Shown here piece after piece: positions 12,414 through 15,441 of a stretch of DNA of 15,441 nucleotides. The DNA lies in assembly GCA_001822655.1 (NCBI GenBank), contig MHRX01000057.1, forward strand, positions 1 through 15,441. The letters are read 5' to 3'. The notes beneath the pieces were generated by a model. That model ran no database searches. It was not told where the DNA came from and saw nothing but the letters and a program-made list of their open reading frames with translations. Source of the DNA: Candidatus Taylorbacteria bacterium RIFCSPLOWO2_01_FULL_45_15b. Its GTDB lineage: Bacteria > Patescibacteriota > Minisyncoccia > Phycocordibacterales > 01-FULL-45-15b. Position numbers and translations under genes: made by a program. Positions within the stretch are counted from its first letter, which is position 1. Every line of letters begins with the position of its first letter.

Positions 12414-12441
12414 AAAAAACCCTGCCGAAAGGCGGTTTTTT
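12414..12441 (+). terminator. Terminator of the glutaredoxin gene
   Basis: AAAAAACC, a 2-base bulge, GCC-GAAA-GGC and GGTTTTTT. Confidence 0.85.
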
Positions 12442-12478
12442 GCTACGCGGATAAAATAATTCTCTCGCTTGAATATGG

Positions 12479-12484
12479 TATAGT
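12479..12484 (+). promoter_or_regulatory. -10 box of tRNA-Arg
   Basis: TATAGT 14 bases before the tRNA. No convincing -35 at the usual spacing. Confidence 0.4.
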
Positions 12485-12498
12485 TTTCTACGTTTCTT

Positions 12499-12570
12499 GC
12501 CGCCGTAGTTCAATGGATAGAACTGGACACTCCTAACGTCCCGATACAGGTTCGATTCCTGTCGGTGGCA
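12499..12570 (+). tRNA. tRNA-Arg (anticodon CCU)
   Basis: A 72-nt cloverleaf: acceptor GCCGCCG/CGGTGGC with one G-U pair, D-stem GTTC/GAAC, anticodon stem GGACA/CGTCC with a terminal A-C, loop CTCCTAA, T-arm ACAGG-TTCGATT-CCTGT, discriminator A. CCA is not encoded. It reads AGG. Confidence 0.95.
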
Positions 12571-12688
12571 AACGAAGTTTGACTCCGAAGAAAGCTCTGG
12601 GAGAGCTTTTGTCAGGAATCGAAGCCCGATTGAGATATTTTGTGAGTTTACAAAACAAAATATCCAATTGGGGTACTGAACTTGTAAA
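12571..12688. mobile_element. tRNA-linked element Arg-1
   Basis: Lies between two exact 22-bp copies of the tRNA-Arg 3' end (12550-12571 and 12689-12710; period 139). It contains a diverged inverted acceptor (TTTGACTCCG, 12579-12588), a hairpin AAAGCTCT-GGG-AGAGCTTT (12591-12609), an inverted T-arm CAGGAATCGAA (12613-12623), and a core that folds into GATATTTTGT/ACAAAATATC with outer CCGATTG/CAATTGG. No coding capacity. Confidence 0.72.
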
Positions 12689-12710
12689 GTTCGATTCCTG
12701 TCGGTGGCAA
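12689..12710. repeat. Second copy of the tRNA-Arg 3' end
   Basis: 22 bases identical to 12550-12571, from T-stem to one base past the discriminator. The 5' half of the tRNA is absent. Confidence 0.95.
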
Positions 12711-12892
12711 AATCGAATGAAATGAGAATTTGCCACCGAGCAAGCAAAAGGTTTTGCTTGCGTACAGGAATCGAAAAGTTTGAGCATATCGCACGCGATT
12801 GAGCACAATCGGGGCTTGGCCCATTCCACGAGCACGATGCGAAAACTATACTGTTCATGTGATTTAGTACAATCACCTACTGGGTAATGAAA
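12711..12892. mobile_element. tRNA-linked element Arg-2
   Basis: Lies between the second and third tRNA-Arg 3' ends (period 200). It contains inverted acceptor TTTGCCACCG (12729-12738), hairpin GCAAGCAAAA/TTTTGCTTGC (12740-12761), and inverted T-arm ACAGGAATCGAA (12764-12775), exactly complementary to tRNA positions. The core to 12892 differs from Arg-1. The order of parts is identical to the Gly elements. Confidence 0.72.
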
Positions 12893-12923
12893 GATTCCTG
12901 TCGGTGGCAAACGAAGTTTGACT
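12893..12923. repeat. Third copy of the tRNA-Arg 3' end with its native flank
   Basis: 31 bases identical to 12554-12584, including the flank CAAACGAAGTTTGACT. Because the flank matches copy 1, this end may be the original downstream junction or an exact duplication. Confidence 0.93.
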
Positions 12924-12936
12924 TCAAATGCGATAC

Positions 12937-12978
12937 TTACCTAACTATTATTTACGATCGTAAATAATAGTTAGGTAA
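12937..12978. repeat. 42-bp perfect palindrome without spacer
   Basis: The arm runs from TTACCTAACTATTATTTACG (12937-12956) plus one A to the centre at 12957/12958, followed by its exact complement. There is no spacer and no mismatch. It lies between the Arg elements and the tRNA-Phe promoter; no T-run. Confidence 0.95.
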
Positions 12979-12999
12979 TCGGCAAGCTATAAATTTTGA

Positions 13000-13028
13000 T
13001 TGCAGTAGAAACAAAATCGCGTTATATT
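13000..13028 (+). promoter_or_regulatory. Promoter of tRNA-Phe
   Basis: TTGCAG (13000-13005), a 17-base spacer and TATATT (13023-13028). The 5' leader is about 20 bases. Confidence 0.55.
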
Positions 13029-13055
13029 TTCTGAACTATCGTTATGGTAGTTAAT

Positions 13056-13128
13056 GCCGAGATAGCTCAGTTGGTAGAGCGTCCGCCTGAAGAGCGGTAG
13101 GTCCCCAGTTCAAATCTGGGTCTCGGCA
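13056..13128 (+). tRNA. tRNA-Phe (anticodon GAA)
   Basis: A 73-nt cloverleaf: acceptor GCCGAGA/TCTCGGC, D-stem GCTC/GAGC, anticodon stem TCCGC/GCGGT with a terminal U-U, loop CTGAAGA, T-arm CCCAG-TTCAAAT-CTGGG, discriminator A. Position 37 is G rather than the usual bacterial A. CCA is not encoded. Confidence 0.94.
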
Positions 13129-13276
13129 CAAGGAAGAAACGGCTTACGCCGTTTTTTTCGTGCCGAGACAAATTTCTGAAAGAAATTTAAGATTTGAATA
13201 GCGGCCTAACCCATCTGACGCAGTCGGCCAAGGGAGCGATGCCGAGTGAGTACGCGAGGGAACGAGCTGGTGCTCG
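13129..13276. mobile_element. tRNA-linked element Phe (no closing direct copy)
   Basis: After a terminator (13137-13158) come inverted acceptor GTGCCGAGA (13160-13168, complement of 13121-13129), hairpin AAATTTCT-GAA-AGAAATTT (13170-13188) and inverted T-arm AGATTTGAA (13190-13198, complement of 13109-13117). ACGAGCTGGTGCTCG (13262-13276) recalls the core motif of Gly-A. No direct copy of the tRNA 3' end is found downstream, so the element is partial or of a different type. Confidence 0.62.
13137..13158 (+). terminator. Terminator after tRNA-Phe
   Basis: AAACGGC-TTAC-GCCGTTT followed by further T, 8 bases after the tRNA. Confidence 0.85.
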
Positions 13277-13374
13277 ACATACTTTATTTTATGAAAATTT
13301 TTTAGAACTGTACGATATATCGAACAGTTGTACATTATGGCGGTGGCGGTGGAGGATTATTTTTTGCCGATTTT

Positions 13375-13383
13375 TGATATGAT
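13375..13383 (+). promoter_or_regulatory. Extended -10 of the 76-aa protein gene
   Basis: TGATATGAT ends 6 bases before the ATG at 13390, so the predicted start point coincides with the start codon. Confidence 0.45.
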
Positions 13384-13389
13384 TAAAAA

Positions 13390-13620
13390 ATGGAGAAAGA
13401 GCTACTTGAGGAGATTAGGGCCGAAATAAAAATAGTTCGCAAAATAGAAGAGGAAAATGGAAAGACGTTGCGAGCGCTTAAAAGAAGTCTGTTGTATGGC
13501 AGGGTATATCGCGTTATTTACTGGATAGTGTTAATCGGACTCGGAGTTTTTGGGTATTATTCAATACAGCCATATATAGACAATGTGCTTGATTTGTATC
13601 AGAAAGCTTCACTATTTTAA
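13390..13620 (+). CDS. Small single-span membrane protein with N-terminal coiled coil (76 aa)
   Basis: The first ~33 residues are highly charged, with a heptad-like pattern (LLEEIRAEIKIVRKIEEE). One membrane span follows at about 40-58 (VIYWIVLIGLGVFGYYSI), then a short tail ending LYQKASLF. I recognise no family. The layout, a cytoplasmic coiled coil anchored by one span, suggests a partner-binding or scaffold role, but nothing in the sequence names the partner. No Shine-Dalgarno is present, and the likely -10 is so close that the message may be leaderless. The gene faces the minus-strand operon that ends at 13683, with a terminator between them. Confidence 0.75.
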   Translation: MEKELLEEIRAEIKIVRKIEEENGKTLRALKRSLLYGRVYRVIYWIVLIGLGVFGYYSIQPYIDNVLDLYQKASLF

Positions 13621-13621
13621 T

Positions 13622-13661
13622 AAAAAAACAGTAAAAATGTCCACCATAGATGGTGGACATT
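13622..13661 (-). terminator. Terminator of the minus-strand exported-protein operon
   Basis: A 12-bp stem AATGTCCACCAT (13636-13647) pairs with ATGGTGGACATT (13650-13661). On the minus strand it is followed by a TTTTT-ACTG-TTTTTTT tract. The A-tract lies on the plus-strand side, so it mainly serves the minus genes. Confidence 0.8.
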
Positions 13662-13682
13662 CTGGCTGACTGGGAGCGATTC

Positions 13683-14219
13683 TTATCTCTCTCCCGCGAG
13701 CAGAGAGGCAATCCTCTCTGCTCCGAATCGGTTTGTGCCGTCCGTGTCGAGCGCAGCCAAGTCTTGTGAGGCCTTTTCCGCTTCGATCACCCAGAGCCCT
13801 CTTTGTTCACGTCTCTCGCGCTGTGCGTGAGACCATGACTCGAGATACGCGTCTGGGTCTTGCTTGATAAGACCAATCCTCTGATCCATCTCCTCTTTAC
13901 TGACATGGGCGGAGGGGTGGGAACCGCCTATCGTGCCGATCACGAGAGAGGAGTGCTCCTCCCTGATTTTTAAGAGGCTGTTTCGCTTCTGGAGGTACAC
14001 TTGCTCTTCCGCGGAGACCAAGTCCGCCGATTCTTCCACAATAGGAGCGTGGGGAACAGGTGCCCGCGCACTTGTTGCGGCTGTCGATCTTTCTTTCGCT
14101 ACTGCTTCTTTGGCGTTCTGTACAGCACCACCGGGCGTAGGTAGCCGCAGGTTAGCGACCACTACGACGAGTCCGAGTAACACACCGAGCGCCACTAAGC
14201 CAATCTTTTTCATATTCAT
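13683..14219 (-). CDS. Membrane-anchored or exported protein of unknown function (178 aa)
   Basis: Start chosen at the ATG on 14219: GGAG lies 7 bases upstream on the minus strand, and the N-terminus MNMKKIGLVALGVLLGLVVVV is a clear signal/anchor helix. The frame remains open further upstream, but that would run through the preceding gene. After the helix comes an alanine/proline-rich linker (about 30-62), then a charged helical domain with EEMDQRIGLIKQDPDAYLESW and HAQRERREQRG (each given in part). I recognise no family. It follows the 233-aa gene after 19 bases, so the two are one operon and probably work together outside the membrane. Confidence 0.75.
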   Translation of the reverse strand: MNMKKIGLVALGVLLGLVVVVANLRLPTPGGAVQNAKEAVAKERSTAATSARAPVPHAPIVEESADLVSAEEQVYLQKRNSLLKIREEHSSLVIGTIGGSHPSAHVSKEEMDQRIGLIKQDPDAYLESWSHAQRERREQRGLWVIEAEKASQDLAALDTDGTNRFGAERIASLLAGER

Positions 14220-14238
14220 AATTTTGCTCCTTGATTTA

Positions 14239-14940
14239 TTAGATCGGCGGAACGCGAACATCGTTCCCCGTGTAAAACATGAGGTAGATGTTTCGCTTTG
14301 TTTTTTCACTCGCCGCTTTGAGCGACGGCGTAAAGACGGCGGTCTCGTCAGGTCCGAGAGAGACTTTAAACGACGCCCCGTATGCACTGTTAGGATACTT
14401 TTTATCGTACCCTTCGAAGTGTAGATATACATCTCTGCTCGCCCATGTGTTCAGGTTTGTAACCCGAAATGACATGTGAGACGAAGTAGTTTCCCGAAAC
14501 CCGTCTTCCTCCCATGCATACGCCCCATAGAGTGGATACATAACAATGGCCATACCAACAGATGGGTTGGTCTGTGCTATCATCCCCCCTCCCCTTGAGA
14601 AGTGGTAAACGAAGATTTCCTCGGCTTCCACTATCCGCCAACTTGAGTTTGTTCCCCCAATCCGGACGGGAACCGAGACCTGCCTCTCAATGATAGCCTT
14701 TACGGTCCCCGTGTTGAGGTTTATCCGACGGGTAGTTTCGACCGTTCCATCGGACCGGATCGTCGCTCTTTCTGTGGTTAATTCTGCCCATTTTGAGATC
14801 AGAATCCCCACATCTTCATAGGTTATCTGCTCGTACTCGAGTGTGTCGTATTCGACTCTCGCTTGCGCGAATGCGCTTGGTGGAGTCAGTTCCAGTAACC
14901 CGAACAATGCATACAACAAGGCAATTATTCTTGTTTTCAT
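14239..14940 (-). CDS. Secreted protein of unknown function, beta-rich (233 aa)
   Basis: The N-terminus is a textbook signal peptide: MKTR, a hydrophobic core IIALLYALFGLLEL, then PPSAFAQA with a likely cut after residue 25. The mature part alternates polar and hydrophobic residues as in beta sandwiches, with repeated aromatic strands (VYHFSRGG, MSFRVTNLNTW, VYLHFEGYD) and the ending NIYLMFYTGNDVRVPPI. There are no cysteines and no catalytic motif that I can name. No Shine-Dalgarno precedes the ATG; a promoter lies 66-93 bases upstream. First gene of a two-gene operon with the 178-aa anchored protein. A surface or adhesion role is possible but not shown. Confidence 0.8.
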   Translation of the reverse strand: MKTRIIALLYALFGLLELTPPSAFAQARVEYDTLEYEQITYEDVGILISKWAELTTERATIRSDGTVETTRRINLNTGTVKAIIERQVSVPVRIGGTNSSWRIVEAEEIFVYHFSRGGGMIAQTNPSVGMAIVMYPLYGAYAWEEDGFRETTSSHMSFRVTNLNTWASRDVYLHFEGYDKKYPNSAYGASFKVSLGPDETAVFTPSLKAASEKTKRNIYLMFYTGNDVRVPPI

Positions 14941-15005
14941 TTTTTCAAGGAACGGTGTCGCCTTCCAACAATAGGGGGCGTTCCATTCGAATCCCTTCTA
15001 CAAAT

Positions 15006-15033
15006 AGGATAATGGCTATAAATAGTTTGTCAA
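15006..15033 (-). promoter_or_regulatory. Promoter of the exported-protein operon
   Basis: On the minus strand: perfect TTGACA (15033-15028), a 16-base spacer and TATCCT (15011-15006). The leader is about 60 bases. Confidence 0.6.
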
Positions 15034-15046
15034 GTGCTGGTGTGTA

Positions 15047-15084
15047 TAAAAATAAAAAACCACCCAAAAATAACTTCGGGTGGT
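15047..15084 (-). terminator. Terminator of the gene at the right edge
   Basis: ACCACCC (15059-15065) pairs with GGGTGGT (15078-15084). On the minus strand a long T-rich tract follows, 11 bases after the stop codon of the edge gene. Confidence 0.8.
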
Positions 15085-15094
15085 ATATCAGTGT

Positions 15095-15441
15095 CTAGTA
15101 ACTATCCCATATGACCTGGTCGACGAATTCCTCACGACACCCGACGACTCGGATATACCGCGCGACCGGATTTGGGGTTGCGCCGTCATCTAGGACTGAA
15201 GCGTATTGAAGGCCTTCTTCAAACGAGTTGATGGCGAGCCCTGAAAGAAAATCTTTTTTCAGGATTCGTGAAAAAAAACGCCGAAGGTACGTAGTGTAGT
15301 TTTCCGAGACTGCGTGATCGTTCCTCACCGCATCCCAATCGAGTCCTCGAAAAAAGACTCCGAATGTGGGATACCGTCCTGCCGTCTTCATCTCATCGAG
15401 GCTGTGCTCTTTGAGATCAACAAGCGTGTGGACGATACTCA
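15095..15441 (-). CDS. C-terminal part of an unrecognised protein, cut by the window edge
   Basis: The frame is open without a stop from 15095 to the right edge, giving about 115 residues. An internal ATG at 15391 exists, but codons before it (SIVHTLVDLKEHSLDE) read as protein, so the gene probably starts outside. Visible features: an aromatic/charged stretch FGVFFRGLDWDAVRND, a basic RRFFSRILKKDF, and an end VDQVIWDSY. No signal peptide can be judged. I do not recognise the family. Its own terminator separates it from the exported-protein operon downstream. Confidence 0.6.
   Translation of the reverse strand, partial: SIVHTLVDLKEHSLDEMKTAGRYPTFGVFFRGLDWDAVRNDHAVSENYTTYLRRFFSRILKKDFLSGLAINSFEEGLQYASVLDDGATPNPVARYIRVVGCREEFVDQVIWDSY

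Noticed and set aside
12412..12910. Minus-strand open frames across tRNA-Arg (PPTGIEPVSGR type peptides)
   Set aside because: Antisense of tRNA-Arg and its copies; same artefact class.
12550..12923. CRISPR array
   Set aside because: Repeats of 18-31 bp are spaced 139-200 bp apart and are copies of a tRNA 3' end; no cas gene is present.
14220..14432. N-terminal extension of the 178-aa gene
   Set aside because: It would overlap the 233-aa gene in another frame. The ATG at 14219 has a ribosome site and starts a signal/anchor helix.

Overview
The window looks like a chromosomal segment of a small-genome bacterium of the Candidate Phyla Radiation (Patescibacteria, Parcubacteria-like). This is inferred from gene style: tiny single-membrane-span proteins, frequent absence of Shine-Dalgarno sequences, an O-antigen-ligase-like protein fused to TPRs next to MurJ, and many short palindromes between genes. 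No rRNA gene or taxonomic marker is present to prove it.

Layout. 1-87 is the 3' end of a gene, possibly ribosomal protein bL12, followed by a terminator. 285-1172 (minus) is an AT-rich FkbM-type methyltransferase flanked by two related palindromes. 1651-2217 is a small secreted protein of unknown function. 2218-3468 has no convincing gene; it holds a dense series of hairpins and two arrays of a ~10-nt GTCCGC unit. 3469-7479 is a cell-envelope pair: O-antigen ligase-like/TPR protein and lipid II flippase MurJ. 7728-9509 is lepA behind a long structured leader. A 35-residue membrane peptide (9518-9625, minus) converges on it. A ~222-bp imperfect inverted repeat then abuts an FtsB/DivIC-like division gene (9910-10290). 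tRNA-Gly, L-asparaginase, a glutaredoxin, tRNA-Arg, tRNA-Phe and a 76-residue membrane protein follow. The right end carries a minus-strand operon of two exported or anchored proteins and one gene running off the edge.

Main finding. Each intact tRNA gene (Gly-CCC, Arg-CCU, Phe-GAA) and a tRNA-Gly(UCC) remnant is followed by a compact non-coding element with one shared design. After the tRNA 3' end comes an inverted copy of the acceptor 3' strand, then a small perfect hairpin, then an inverted copy of the T-arm, then a core. In the Gly and Arg cases an exact direct copy of the tRNA 3' end closes the element. Five elements are visible, two in tandem behind tRNA-Arg. The two Gly cores are close relatives although they sit behind different tRNAs. 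This fits either a tRNA-3'-end-targeting non-autonomous mobile element or an RNA structure that competes with tRNA folding. The element behind Gly-CCC also lies between two halves of the tRNA-Gly(UCC)-like gene, which are bordered by a CCAAA duplication.
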